In this document: piece by piece, positions 49,020 to 58,366 of the stretch
Layout of the letters: each line of letters starts with the position of its first letter
Position numbering within the stretch: the stretch's first letter is position 1
DNA from: Sporosarcina koreensis
GTDB taxonomy: Bacteria > Bacillota > Bacilli > Bacillales_A > Planococcaceae
Assembly (NCBI RefSeq): GCF_000826145.2
Contig: NZ_LN651337.1
Location: 1,601,713 to 1,665,712, forward strand
DNA: 64,000 nucleotides
Direction: 5' to 3'
The notes under the pieces: model-generated
The model's database searches: none
Told to the model about the DNA's origin: nothing
Seen by the model: the letters and a program-made list of their open reading frames with translations, nothing else
Translations under genes and position numbers: made by a program

Positions 49020-49178
49020 CTTCCGCACCCCTTTTCGGCCATTCCTTATAGTATACGCGCGTTTTGGGTTTAAAATCCACTGAAACTTGTTTTCGTGCAG
49101 CGTGAAACTCTCCAGACCGCGAATACCTGGTGCAGACGGATGCTTTTTCCCTGCGGCCGAATGGCAGAACACGAAATA

Positions 49179-49200
49179 GAGCGGGGAAGTCCCCCCGCTC
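49179..49200 (-). terminator. Probable terminator of icmF
   Basis: GAGCGGGG (49179-49186) pairs with CCCCGCTC (49193-49200) directly after the icmF stop. The following T-run on the minus strand is short (TATTTC). Confidence 0.6.
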
Positions 49201-49210
49201 CGGTGCTGTG

Positions 49211-52200
49211 TTACATGTTGCGGCGGTATTGGCCGCCGACTTCGTACAGGGCGTTCGTGATCTGGCCGAGGCTTGCGACCTTGACCGTCTCCATGAGCGC
49301 CTCGAAGATGTTGCCGCCTGTGATCGCTGTCTGTTTCAGGCTTGCGAGCGCTTCGTCCGCCTCGCTGCCGTGAGCGGACTGGAAAGCGCGCAGGTTGCGG
49401 ATCTGCGTTTCCTTCTCCTCCTGCGTCGCCCGCGCGAGTTCCATGCTGTCGATGCTGTCCTCCGACGGCGGATTCGGATTCAAGTACGTATTGACGCCGA
49501 TGATCGGCAGTTCGCCGGAATGTTTCTTCATCTCATACAGCATGGATTCTTCCTGGATCTTGCCGCGCTGGTACTGGGTCTCCATGGAGCCGAGCACGCC
49601 GCCGCGGTCGTTGAGCCGGTCGAATTCCTGCAGCACCGCTTCTTCGACGAGGTCGGTCAATTCTTCGATGATGAACGATCCCTGGAGCGGGTTTTCGTTC
49701 TTCGACAGGCCGTGCTCCTTCGTGATGATCATCTGGATCGCCATCGCGCGGCGCACGGATTCCTCCGTCGGGGTCGTGATCGCTTCGTCGTACGCATTCG
49801 TGTGCAGCGAGTTGCAGTTGTCCTGCAAAGCCATGAGCGCCTGCAGCGTCGTGCGGATATCATTGAAGTCGATCTCCTGCGCATGCAGCGAGCGGCCGGA
49901 TGTCTGGACGTGGTACTTCAGCTTCTGGCTGCGTTCGTTCGCGCCGTATTTCTCGCGCATCGCGACCGCCCAGATGCGGCGAGCCACCCGGCCGATGACG
50001 GTATACTCCGGATCGAGGCCGTTCGAGAAGAAGAACGACAGGTTCGGTGCGAATTCGTCGATGTCCATGCCGCGGCTCAAGTAATACTCGACGTACGTGA
50101 AGCCGTTCGCGAGTGTGAACGCAAGCTGGGAGATCGGGTTCGCGCCCGCTTCCGCGATATGGTAGCCGGAGATCGAGACGGAATAATAGTTGCGGACCTT
50201 TTTGTTGATGAAATACTGCTGGATGTCGCCCATCATCCGGAGTGCGAATTCCGTCGAGAAGATGCACGTATTCTGCCCCTGGTCCTCTTTCAGGATATCC
50301 GCCTGCACCGTACCGCGGACGACTTTCAGCGTCGCATCACGCACGTCGGTGAATTCCTCGACGGACAGCGTACGGCCGAGTTCCTCTTCCTTCGCCTTCA
50401 CTTGCTGGTCGATCGCTGTGTTCATGAACATCGCGAGGATGATCGGCGCCGGCCCGTTGATGGTCATGGAGACGGACGTCGCCGGTGCGCACAGGTCGAA
50501 CCCAGCGTACAGTTTTTTCATATCTTCCAACGTACAAATACTTACGCCAGACTCGCCGACTTTTCCGTAAATGTCCGGACGTTCATCCGGGTCTTCCCCG
50601 TACAATGTGACGGAGTCGAATGCGGTCGACAGGCGCTTCGCATCGTCATCCTTCGATAAGTAGTGGAAGCGGCGGTTCGTCCGTTCCGGTGTCCCTTCGC
50701 CTGCGAACTGGCGCTTCGGATCCTCCCCTTCGCGCTTGAACGGGAAGACGCCTGCTGTGTACGGATAGGAGCCCGGGACGTTCTCTTTGTAGACCCAGCG
50801 GACGATTTCGCCGTAGTCCTTGAACTTCGGCAGGGCGACTTTCGGTATCTTCAGACCGGACAGGCTCGTTGTCGTCAGTGCCGTGCGCAGTTCCTTATCG
50901 CGGATCTTCGTGACGAATTCATCCTGCGCATACGATTGCTTCAGGGTGTTCCAGTTGTCGAGGACGCGGCGGGTTTCCGCTGTCATCTCGTTGCGCACGT
51001 TGTCGTGCAGCGACTGCAGCGACTGGACGAGTGCATCGTCCGGTGCGTGTTCACGGACTTCGCTCATCGCCCCTTCGAGCTGGTACAGCCGGGTGGCAAG
51101 GTGCGCCTGCTGCTCCGCGTGCTTGTGGTAGTTCCGGACGGTCATCGAGATCTCGCGCAAGTACTGCAGGCGGTCGTTCGGGATGATGATGTTCTGCTTC
51201 TGCGTCTTGACGAACTCCGTATAGGAAGTCGTCCAGTCCGTGCCGCATTTTTTATTGAGCGTGTCGACGATCGCCGCGAACAGCGTGTTCGTCCCTTTGT
51301 CGTTGAACTGGCTCGCGATTGTGCCGTACACCGGCATCGATTCGATCGGCTCATCGAACAGCATGCGGCTGCGCTGGTACTGTTTCTGCACTTGTGCCAG
51401 GGCATCCTCCGAACCTTTCCGTTCGAACTTGTTGATGGCGACGAGGTCGGCGAAGTCGATCATATCGATTTTTTCAAGCTGTGTCGGCGCACCGAATTCA
51501 CTCGTCATGACGTACATCGAGACGTCGGATACTTCGTCGATTTCAGCATCCCCCTGCCCGATACCGCTCGTTTCGACGATGATCAGGTCATAGCCTGCCG
51601 TCTTCACGATGTCGAGCACGTCTTTCAGCGCACCCGACAATTCCGTGCGGGAACCGCGGGTCGCGAGGCTTCGCATGAAGACACGCTTGTTAAAGATGGC
51701 GTTCATGCGAATCCGGTCGCCGAGCAGCGCGCCGCCCGTCTTCTGTTTCGTCGGGTCGATCGACAGGATGGCCACTTTCTTGTCCGGCAGTTCATGGAGG
51801 AAGCGGCGGATCAGTTCATCCGTCAGCGAGCTTTTTCCAGCGCCGCCCGTTCCGGTGATACCGAGGACCGGCGTGCCTTTCGACAGCTTGCGCGCGCGGT
51901 CCATCAGTGTTTTTGATTTTTTGTTTTGATTGTCAAAGTGCTCTTCCGCGAATGTGATGAGATTGGCGAGCTTTTCAGGGGATTCCGTCGTGACGTTCTC
52001 CAGATAGCCCATTTCATCCTTCACTTCGGTCGCGTAGTCACATTCTTCGACCATGCGGTTGATCATCCCCTGGAGGCCCATCTTACGGCCGTCCTCCGGC
52101 GAGAAGATCCAGGCGATGCCGTAGTCATGCAGTTCCTTGATTTCCCGCGGGATGATGACCCCGCCGCCGCCTCCGTAGATCTTGATATGGCCTGCGCCGC

Positions 52201-52480
52201 GTTCGTTCAGGAGGTCATACATGTATTTGAAATACTCGACGTGTCCGCCCTGGTAGGACGAGATCGCAATGCCCTGGACGTCTTCCTGGATCGCCGCGTT
52301 GACGACTTCCTCGACACTGCGGTTATGGCCGAGGTGGATCACTTCCGCGCCGGTCGACTGCAGGATGCGCCGCATGATGTTGATGCTCGCATCGTGTCCG
52401 TCGAACAGGCTGGAGGCCGTCACGAAACGTACGTGATGGACCGGCTTGTAGATTTCCTGCTGGGTTTCTGCTGTTGCCAT
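49211..52480 (-). CDS. icmF: Fused isobutyryl-CoA mutase IcmF (AdoCbl-dependent)
   Basis: IcmF interconverts isobutyryl-CoA and n-butyryl-CoA (and related acyl-CoAs) by a coenzyme B12 radical mechanism. The 1089-residue protein starts at 52480 after AAAGGGG. Order: B12-binding domain with His29 in [14 protein letters not shown] and [10 protein letters not shown]; a MeaI-type G-protein chaperone domain with P-loop [13 protein letters not shown] (about 205-217) and NKFERKG; and the mutase barrel in the C-terminal 550 residues ([20 protein letters not shown]). It is followed by no other gene in the operon and preceded by tetR and acdA. The cobalamin salvage operon lies 9 kb away. Confidence 0.95.
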   Translation of the reverse strand: MATAETQQEIYKPVHHVRFVTASSLFDGHDASINIMRRILQSTGAEVIHLGHNRSVEEVVNAAIQEDVQGIAISSYQGGHVEYFKYMYDLLNERGAGHIKIYGGGGGVIIPREIKELHDYGIAWIFSPEDGRKMGLQGMINRMVEECDYATEVKDEMGYLENVTTESPEKLANLITFAEEHFDNQNKKSKTLMDRARKLSKGTPVLGITGTGGAGKSSLTDELIRRFLHELPDKKVAILSIDPTKQKTGGALLGDRIRMNAIFNKRVFMRSLATRGSRTELSGALKDVLDIVKTAGYDLIIVETSGIGQGDAEIDEVSDVSMYVMTSEFGAPTQLEKIDMIDFADLVAINKFERKGSEDALAQVQKQYQRSRMLFDEPIESMPVYGTIASQFNDKGTNTLFAAIVDTLNKKCGTDWTTSYTEFVKTQKQNIIIPNDRLQYLREISMTVRNYHKHAEQQAHLATRLYQLEGAMSEVREHAPDDALVQSLQSLHDNVRNEMTAETRRVLDNWNTLKQSYAQDEFVTKIRDKELRTALTTTSLSGLKIPKVALPKFKDYGEIVRWVYKENVPGSYPYTAGVFPFKREGEDPKRQFAGEGTPERTNRRFHYLSKDDDAKRLSTAFDSVTLYGEDPDERPDIYGKVGESGVSICTLEDMKKLYAGFDLCAPATSVSMTINGPAPIILAMFMNTAIDQQVKAKEEELGRTLSVEEFTDVRDATLKVVRGTVQADILKEDQGQNTCIFSTEFALRMMGDIQQYFINKKVRNYYSVSISGYHIAEAGANPISQLAFTLANGFTYVEYYLSRGMDIDEFAPNLSFFFSNGLDPEYTVIGRVARRIWAVAMREKYGANERSQKLKYHVQTSGRSLHAQEIDFNDIRTTLQALMALQDNCNSLHTNAYDEAITTPTEESVRRAMAIQMIITKEHGLSKNENPLQGSFIIEELTDLVEEAVLQEFDRLNDRGGVLGSMETQYQRGKIQEESMLYEMKKHSGELPIIGVNTYLNPNPPSEDSIDSMELARATQEEKETQIRNLRAFQSAHGSEADEALASLKQTAITGGNIFEALMETVKVASLGQITNALYEVGGQYRRNM

Positions 52481-52509
52481 ATTCGTGCACCCCTTTGTGT
52501 CCGTTTTCT

Positions 52510-53145
52510 TCAATCCGCCGCTTCCGGTTTGACGAGCCCGTTCAGCAGCTGTTCCGTCTGGTATTCGATATATTCATCAAGTGAGTACATGCGCTGCACC
52601 GTCCATCTGCGGAACGCCCACATCTGCGCCTGGATGACGATGTGATGCGCCGCAAGCGGAATGGCGCGTTCCGGGATCCGGAGTTCGCCAGCGTCGGCGC
52701 AGTCACGGACGAGCGACTCGAACAGCGCCGTCATTGCACGCTCCTTCTCGAGCACGTAGTCGAGCGCTTTCGGCGGCAGCGACTTCGATTCCTGATACAT
52801 GACGACGAATTCGTCATTCAAGTCGTCGACGAGCCGGCAGTACGCATCGATCGCCCGTCTCAGTCCGCCGACGGTCGGCTCTTCGTCGGCGATGCCGGAC
52901 AGCCTGTGTTGCACTTGGTCGTAGATCATGTCGCAGACGAGGTACAGGACGTCTTCTTTCGTCCGGATGTACTCGTACAGTGTGCCGATACTGAACCCGG
53001 CCGCTTTGGCGATCTCGCGTGTCGTCGACCGGTGGAAGCCTTTTTCCTTGAACAGCCGGACGGCGCCCTCGACGATCTGCTCACGCCGCTTCGCGATCAG
53101 ATCGCCATCCTTCACCGAGGACTTCACTTCGTGTTTCAGTTCCAT
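52510..53145 (-). CDS. TetR-family regulator of the acyl-CoA module
   Basis: The 211-residue protein has the TetR helix-turn-helix at residues 20-65 ([24 protein letters not shown]) and a helical ligand-binding C-terminal domain. AAGGGGGGAGC precedes the ATG. It sits between acdA (15 bp) and icmF (29 bp), so it is co-transcribed with genes it probably controls in response to an acyl-CoA. It could be the local FadR counterpart; this is not proven by the sequence. Confidence 0.85.
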   Translation of the reverse strand: MELKHEVKSSVKDGDLIAKRREQIVEGAVRLFKEKGFHRSTTREIAKAAGFSIGTLYEYIRTKEDVLYLVCDMIYDQVQHRLSGIADEEPTVGGLRRAIDAYCRLVDDLNDEFVVMYQESKSLPPKALDYVLEKERAMTALFESLVRDCADAGELRIPERAIPLAAHHIVIQAQMWAFRRWTVQRMYSLDEYIEYQTEQLLNGLVKPEAAD

Positions 53146-53160
53146 AGGACGCTCCCCCCT

Positions 53161-54300
53161 TTACTTCGTCAGCATACGGGAGATGACGAGCCGCTGCACT
53201 TCCTGGGTTCCTTCGTAGATCTGGGTGATTTTCGCATCACGCATGAAGCGCTCGACCGGATAATCTTTCGTATAGCCGTAGCCGCCGTACACCTGGACCG
53301 CTTCCGTCGTCACTTTCATCGCCGTGTCGCCGGCCATCAGTTTCGCCATGGCAGACGCTTTGCCGTATGGCAGATTGTTCGATTCAAGCCAAGCCGCTTG
53401 GTACGTCAGCAGGCGTGATGCTTCCGTCGCTGTCGCCATGTCGGCGAGCTTGAAGCCGATGCCCTGGTTGGCTGCGATCGGCTTGCCGAACTGGACGCGC
53501 TCTTTCGCATAGTCCGTGGCCGCATCGAGCGCACCCTGCGCAATCCCGACTGCCTGTGCGGCGATGCCGTTCCGGCCGCCGTCGAGCGTTTTCATGGCGA
53601 TGATGAAGCCCTGGCCCTCTTCGCCGAGCATGTTCTCTTTCGGCACGCGGCAGTTGTCGAAGATGATTTCCGTCGTCGGTGAGGATCGGATGCCGAGTTT
53701 CTTCTCTTTCTTGCCGACCGAGAAGCCCGGGAAGTCGCTTTCGACGATGAACGCCGTCGTCCCTTTGTGCTTCGATTCCGGATCGGTGACCGCGAAGACG
53801 ATATAGATATCCGCGATGCCGCCGTTTGTGATGAAGATCTTCGAGCCGTTCAGGACATAGTCATCCCCGTCGAGCTTCGCCGTCGTCTTCATGCCGCCCG
53901 CGTCCGAGCCTGAGCCCGGTTCCGTGAGACCGTATGCCCCGATTTTCGTTCCTTCCGCCATCGGACGGAGGTATTTCTGCTTCTGCTCTTCCGTTCCATA
54001 TTTGAACACCGGCCAGCCGGCGAGGGACGTGTGCGCGGACAGCGTCACGCCTGTGGACGCGCAGACACGGGACAGTTCCTCGACCGCGATGACGTATGCG
54101 AGGTAGTCGCTGCCGATGCCGCCGTACTCTTCCGGCCATGGGATTCCCGTCAGGCCGAGTTCCGCCATCTTGTCGAACAGCTCCCGGTCGAAGCGTTCTT
54201 CCTCATCGCGTTCGGCCGCAGTCGGCGCGACGTCCTTCTCTGCGAAATCGCGGACCATCTTGCGGATCATTTCATGCTCTTCGGACAGTTGGAAATTCAT
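53161..54300 (-). CDS. acdA: Acyl-CoA dehydrogenase AcdA
   Basis: This FAD enzyme introduces the first double bond in beta-oxidation. The 379-residue protein has [23 protein letters not shown] and the C-terminal [21 protein letters not shown] followed by the catalytic Glu in [11 protein letters not shown]. It is paralogous to the adjacent mmgC product. Order acdA near rpoE and fadF matches B. subtilis. Confidence 0.93.
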   Translation of the reverse strand: MNFQLSEEHEMIRKMVRDFAEKDVAPTAAERDEEERFDRELFDKMAELGLTGIPWPEEYGGIGSDYLAYVIAVEELSRVCASTGVTLSAHTSLAGWPVFKYGTEEQKQKYLRPMAEGTKIGAYGLTEPGSGSDAGGMKTTAKLDGDDYVLNGSKIFITNGGIADIYIVFAVTDPESKHKGTTAFIVESDFPGFSVGKKEKKLGIRSSPTTEIIFDNCRVPKENMLGEEGQGFIIAMKTLDGGRNGIAAQAVGIAQGALDAATDYAKERVQFGKPIAANQGIGFKLADMATATEASRLLTYQAAWLESNNLPYGKASAMAKLMAGDTAMKVTTEAVQVYGGYGYTKDYPVERFMRDAKITQIYEGTQEVQRLVISRMLTK

Positions 54301-54347
54301 GGTGAGTTCCTCTTTTCTGTTGGATTTGGTGATGTGGGGCGGGGGGC

Positions 54348-54394
54348 TTGAGCGTTCCGTGGTTTGCTTGATCGCTTTGCCGCCTGCTTGAGCG
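54348..54394 (+). repeat. Array F: three-unit TTGAGCG mini-array
   Basis: TTGAGCG at 54348, TTGATCG at 54368 and TTGAGCG at 54388 are 20 bp apart. It lies in the 126 bp gap between acdA and mmgC, inside a likely operon. Confidence 0.65.
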
Positions 54395-54426
54395 CCCCGG
54401 CTCCCCTATGGTTTATCACAATGCAA

Positions 54427-55563
54427 TCACTTGGTCAGGTGTTTGGAGATGACGATGCGCTGGATTTCGCTCGTGCCTTCGTAGATCTGCGTCACTTTGG
54501 CGTCGCGGAAGAAGCGCTCGGCAGGATAGTCTTTCGTGTAGCCGTAGCCGCCGAATACCTGGACGGCTTCGATGGCGTTGTCCATCGCTGCCTGCGAGGC
54601 GAACAGTTTCGCCATGGAGGCTTCTTTCGCGCACGATTTGCCTTCAGCACGCAGCGCGGCCGCCCGGTAGACGAGCAGGCGTGCGGCTTCGGCGGCGGTC
54701 GCCATGTCAGCGAGCTTGAAGCCGATGCCCTGGTTGGCGGCGATCGGCTTGCCGAACTGCACGCGTTCTTTTGCATAGTCGGAAGCGGCTTCGAGGGCCG
54801 CTTCCGCAATACCGAGCGCCTGCGCGGCGATGCCGATCCGGCCGACGTCGAGGTTCGCCATCGCAATCTTGAATCCTTCGCCTTCTGCGCCGAGCCGGTT
54901 CTCTTCCGGCACGAACATGTCTTCGAACGTCAGCTGGACGGTGCGCGAGCCGTGCATGCCCATCTTCTCTTCGTTCTTGCCGACGATCAGACCCGGTGTC
55001 TCACTGTCGACGATGAACGCCGAAATGCCGTACGTCCCTTTCGACGGATCGGTTGCGGCGAAGACGATGTAGACGTTCGCCTCCCCGCCATTCGTGATGA
55101 ATACTTTGGAGCCGTTCAGCACGTAACCGCCGTCTTTTTTCACGGCACGCGTCTTCAGCGAGCCGGCATCCGACCCGGCGGACGGTTCCGTCAGGCAGAA
55201 CGCACCGAGCCACTCGCCTGCTGCCATCTTCGGCAGGTAGTGCTGTTTCTGTGCTTCACTGCCGAAGTAGAGGATCGGGTTCTGGCCGACCGATGTGTGG
55301 ACGGACAGGATGACGCCGACCGTCGCATGCATTTTCGATAATTCATGGATAGCGCTTATGTAGGACACGAAGTCCATGCCGGCGCCGCCGTATTGTTCCG
55401 GCATCGTGATGCCCATGAGGCCGAGCTCCCCCATCTTCCGAACGATCTCCGTCGGGAATTCATCCGACTCAAGGTTCGGGATGAACGGCTCGATTTCCGC
55501 CTTGGCAAAGTCCTTGACGAGTTTCCGCATCATCTGCTGTTCTTCGGTGAACTGGAAATCCAT
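54427..55563 (-). CDS. mmgC: Acyl-CoA dehydrogenase MmgC
   Basis: The 378-residue FAD enzyme has AFCLTEPSAGSDAGS, KVFITNGGEANVY and the C-terminal [21 protein letters not shown] with catalytic Glu in IYEGTSEIQR. Position after the 3-hydroxybutyryl-CoA dehydrogenase gene (14 bp) and the thiolase gene follows the mmgABC order. It probably prefers short-chain substrates, inferred from context. Confidence 0.92.
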   Translation of the reverse strand: MDFQFTEEQQMMRKLVKDFAKAEIEPFIPNLESDEFPTEIVRKMGELGLMGITMPEQYGGAGMDFVSYISAIHELSKMHATVGVILSVHTSVGQNPILYFGSEAQKQHYLPKMAAGEWLGAFCLTEPSAGSDAGSLKTRAVKKDGGYVLNGSKVFITNGGEANVYIVFAATDPSKGTYGISAFIVDSETPGLIVGKNEEKMGMHGSRTVQLTFEDMFVPEENRLGAEGEGFKIAMANLDVGRIGIAAQALGIAEAALEAASDYAKERVQFGKPIAANQGIGFKLADMATAAEAARLLVYRAAALRAEGKSCAKEASMAKLFASQAAMDNAIEAVQVFGGYGYTKDYPAERFFRDAKVTQIYEGTSEIQRIVISKHLTK

Positions 55564-55577
55564 TGTTTCGTCTCCTT

Positions 55578-56429
55578 TTATGTGTACGAGTAGAAGCCCC
55601 GTCCGGATTTTTTGCCGAGCCAGCCGGCGTTAACGTACTTGCGGAGCAGGGCGCACGGACGGTATTTTGGATCGCCGTAGCCTTCCTGCAGCGTCTCCAT
55701 GATGTAGAGGCATGTGTCGAGTCCGATGAAATCGGCGAGCTGGAGCGGTCCCATCGGATGGTTCATGCCGAGCTTCATGACTTCGTCGATCGCTTCTTTC
55801 GTTGCAACGCCTTCCTGCAGCGTGAAGATCGCTTCGTTGATCATCGGCATGAGGACGCGGTTTGCGACGAATCCCGGGAAGTCATTCACTTCGACCGGCA
55901 CTTTGGAGAGTTTCTTCGTCATGTCCTCAACCGCCTGGTAGACGCCGTCCGATGTCGCCAGGCCGCGGATGATCTCGACGAGTTTCATGACCGGCACGGG
56001 GTTCATATAGTGCATGCCGATGACCTGTTCCGGGCGTTTCGTGACTGCGGCAATCTCCGTGATCGGCAGCGACGAGGTGTTCGTCGCGAGGATCGCGTGA
56101 GCCGGTGCGATGTCATCGAGCTGCTTGAAGATGGATTTTTTGACCTCCATGTTCTCGACAGCCGCCTCGATGACGATGTCGACGTGCTTTGCATCCTGGA
56201 TGTCGAGCGACTTTGTGAGTCGTCCGAGGACTGCAGCCTTTTCGTCTTCGGTCATGCGCCCTTTTTCCACGCTGCGGGACAGGTTCTTCTCGATGACACC
56301 AATCCCTTTCGTGTACGATTCTTCCTTGACATCATTGAGATAGACGTTGAAGCCGGCCTGCGCGCACACTTGCGCGATGCCGCCGCCCATCTGTCCTGCG
56401 CCGATCACCATTACGTTTTGAATGTCCAT
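55578..56429 (-). CDS. mmgB: 3-hydroxybutyryl-CoA dehydrogenase
   Basis: The enzyme oxidises 3-hydroxyacyl-CoA with NAD(P). The 283-residue protein has the Rossmann motif VIGAGQMGGGIAQVCAQAG, the catalytic His region GMHYMNPVPVMKLVE and the C-terminal dimer domain with NHPMGPLQLADFIGLD. GAAAGGATG precedes the ATG. The intergenic array pair G1/G2 separates it from the thiolase gene. Confidence 0.93.
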   Translation of the reverse strand: MDIQNVMVIGAGQMGGGIAQVCAQAGFNVYLNDVKEESYTKGIGVIEKNLSRSVEKGRMTEDEKAAVLGRLTKSLDIQDAKHVDIVIEAAVENMEVKKSIFKQLDDIAPAHAILATNTSSLPITEIAAVTKRPEQVIGMHYMNPVPVMKLVEIIRGLATSDGVYQAVEDMTKKLSKVPVEVNDFPGFVANRVLMPMINEAIFTLQEGVATKEAIDEVMKLGMNHPMGPLQLADFIGLDTCLYIMETLQEGYGDPKYRPCALLRKYVNAGWLGKKSGRGFYSYT

Positions 56430-56500
56430 TTGCTGTCATCCTTTCGAGTCGTTTCTGTATGTGATGAAGCCCGGCTGCCGCCGGGACTCCGTGCAGCTGC

Positions 56501-56648
56501 TCATAAACTCTGGTTTTTGCTCTTAAATCCGCTGAAGTGAACATAAAACACGGGAACCGCTCATAAACTTGCCGTTTCGCTCATAAAATTGGATTTGCGC
56601 TCTTAAACTCACAAAAGTGATCATAAACTTGCGTTTCCGCTCATAACG
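56501..56648 (+). repeat. Array G1: eight TCATAA-type cores at exactly 20 bp
   Basis: Cores start at 56501, 56521 (TCTTAA), 56541 (ACATAA), 56561, 56581, 56601 (TCTTAA), 56621 and 56641. All steps are 20 bp. The right end is TCATAACGCCGACC, without the standard cap. Confidence 0.88.
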
Positions 56649-56649
56649 C

Positions 56650-56770
56650 CGACCACCTGCCCCGGTCCGCGGCCGATCTCTATCGCTGACCGCATTGCCG
56701 GCCGCGCCAAGTGGTCTTTTGTCCAATCAAAACCAAGATCAGCTTGCGGGCTCCGCCGGGCGGAGCCTTT
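56650..56770 (-). repeat. Hinge between arrays G1 and G2
   Basis: The minus strand contains GGCGGAGCCCGCAAG and CTTGGTTTTGATTGG, matching the hinge at 14777-14825, and GATCGGCCGCG as in the D hinge. Confidence 0.6.
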
Positions 56771-56807
56771 TCTGTCGGGCGGGCTGGGCGGCAGGCTGGC
56801 GGTTTGC

Positions 56808-56964
56808 CCATAAACTTGTGAATTTGCTCATAAACCTGCGAAAGTGATCATAAATCACGAAATGTGCTCATAAACTTGCGATTTCGCTCATAAAACTCGA
56901 AAAGTGATCATAAACTCAAATTTCCGCTCATAACCGGGCCCGAAGTGATCATAACTTCACAAAG
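56808..56964 (+). repeat. Array G2: eight TCATAA cores at 20 bp with a terminal cap
   Basis: Cores start at 56808 (CCATAA), 56828, 56848, 56868, 56888, 56908, 56928 and 56949; the last step is 21 bp and the last unit is TCATAACTTCACAAAG. It ends 14 bp before the thiolase stop codon. Confidence 0.88.
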
Positions 56965-56977
56965 CCGAGCCGGATCG

Positions 56978-58174
56978 TCACCCTTGCTTCGGCACTTCGA
57001 TCATGATGGCATCGCCCTGGCCGCCGCCGGAGCAGATGGCTGCGATGCCGATTCCGCCGCCGCGGCGTTTCAGTTCGTAGGCGAGCGTCAGGATGATGCG
57101 CGCACCGCTTGCGCCGATCGGGTGGCCGAGAGCGACCGCGCCGCCGTGGACGTTCACTTTCTCGGGATCGAGTTTTGCGATATCCGAGCTTGCGAGTGCG
57201 ACAACTGCGAACGCTTCGTTGACCTCGAACAGGTCGATGTCCTCGATCGATCTGCCGGTCTTCTTCAGGATTTCATTGATGACAAGGCCTGGTGTCTGCG
57301 GGAAATTCTCCGGCTCGATGGCGACTTCGGCATGGCCGATGACTGTCGCGAGCACGTCTTTGCCTTCGCGCTCCGCACGTTCGTCGCTCATGAGGACCAT
57401 CGCACACGCGCCGTCATTGACGCCCGGTGCGTTGCCCGCTGTGACGGAACCGTCCTTGCCGAATGCCGGGCGCAGCTTCGCGAGCACGTCGAGGGACGTC
57501 TCTTTCCGCGGTGCTTCGTCCTGGCTCACGACAACCGCGTCCCCTTTGCGCTGCGGGATTTCGACGGATACGATCTCTTCCGCGAAGATGCCGTCTTCCA
57601 TCGCCTTTACCGCACGTTCATGGCTGCGGAGCGCCCATTCGTCCTGGCGCTCGCGTGTCACACTGAATTCGTCTGCGGTCTTATTGCCGAATGTCCCCAT
57701 GTGCGCATGACCGGGTGCGAATGAATCCGACAGCCCGTCGTAGATCATGCCGTCGATCAGCTGCGCGTCGCCCATACGGAGACCGAAGCGTGCATTCGGC
57801 AGGTAGTACGGCGCGTTCGACATCGATTCCATGCCGCCTGCGACGATCACTTCCTCGTCGCCGAGGCGGATGAGCTGGTCGGCAAGTGTAACGCTGCGCA
57901 TGCCGGAGGCACACACTTTGTTGACCGTCTCCGTCTTGACACTCCACGGGATTCCGCCTTTCACCGCTGCCTGACGGGACGGGATCTGCCCCTGGCCACC
58001 CTGCAGCACCGTCCCCATGATGACCTCGTCGATCTGGTCAGGAGCAACACCCGCCCGTTTCAAGGCTTCTTCGATCGCAATGCCGCCGAGGTCGCTCGCC
58101 GTCTTCGTCATCAGGGCGCCCCCCATTTTTCCGAAAGGTGTCCGTGCGCCGTCAATCAGTACTGTTTTTGCCAT
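56978..58174 (-). CDS. mmgA: Acetyl-CoA C-acetyltransferase (thiolase)
   Basis: Thiolase cleaves or condenses acetoacetyl-CoA. I start at 58174 (9 bp after TGGGGG), giving 398 residues; a frame reaching 58333 has no ribosome binding site. The nucleophile Cys lies in VNKVCASGMRSV, the His in ALGHPIGASGARI and the second Cys in AICSGGGQGDAI. The symbol is given by context with mmgB and mmgC. Confidence 0.92.
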   Translation of the reverse strand: MAKTVLIDGARTPFGKMGGALMTKTASDLGGIAIEEALKRAGVAPDQIDEVIMGTVLQGGQGQIPSRQAAVKGGIPWSVKTETVNKVCASGMRSVTLADQLIRLGDEEVIVAGGMESMSNAPYYLPNARFGLRMGDAQLIDGMIYDGLSDSFAPGHAHMGTFGNKTADEFSVTRERQDEWALRSHERAVKAMEDGIFAEEIVSVEIPQRKGDAVVVSQDEAPRKETSLDVLAKLRPAFGKDGSVTAGNAPGVNDGACAMVLMSDERAEREGKDVLATVIGHAEVAIEPENFPQTPGLVINEILKKTGRSIEDIDLFEVNEAFAVVALASSDIAKLDPEKVNVHGGAVALGHPIGASGARIILTLAYELKRRGGGIGIAAICSGGGQGDAIMIEVPKQG

Positions 58175-58262
58175 TTGTGTCATCCCCCAGTTTTTTGATA
58201 GCGTTTTCATTTCCATGATGAACGAACGACTGAACGCTCGCTCGGCGTAAGCTCGGAAGAAA

Positions 58263-58290
58263 GGGGAAGCCGCCTGTGCTTCCCCTTTTT
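58263..58290 (-). terminator. Intrinsic terminator after fadF
   Basis: GGGGAAGC (58263-58270) pairs with GCTTCCCC (58278-58285). The plus strand has TTTTT, the fadF strand CCCCTTTCTT. Confidence 0.6.
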
Positions 58291-58366
58291 CCTGTTCTGT
58301 TTCCGACAATTCTGTTCTGTCCGACTGTCTCAATTGTAAAACAAGTCTTGCAAACTCGCAAATTAT

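Noticed and set aside
58175..58333. N-terminal extension of the thiolase
   Set aside because: The extra 53 residues are unlike thiolases, lack a ribosome binding site and cover the probable promoter.
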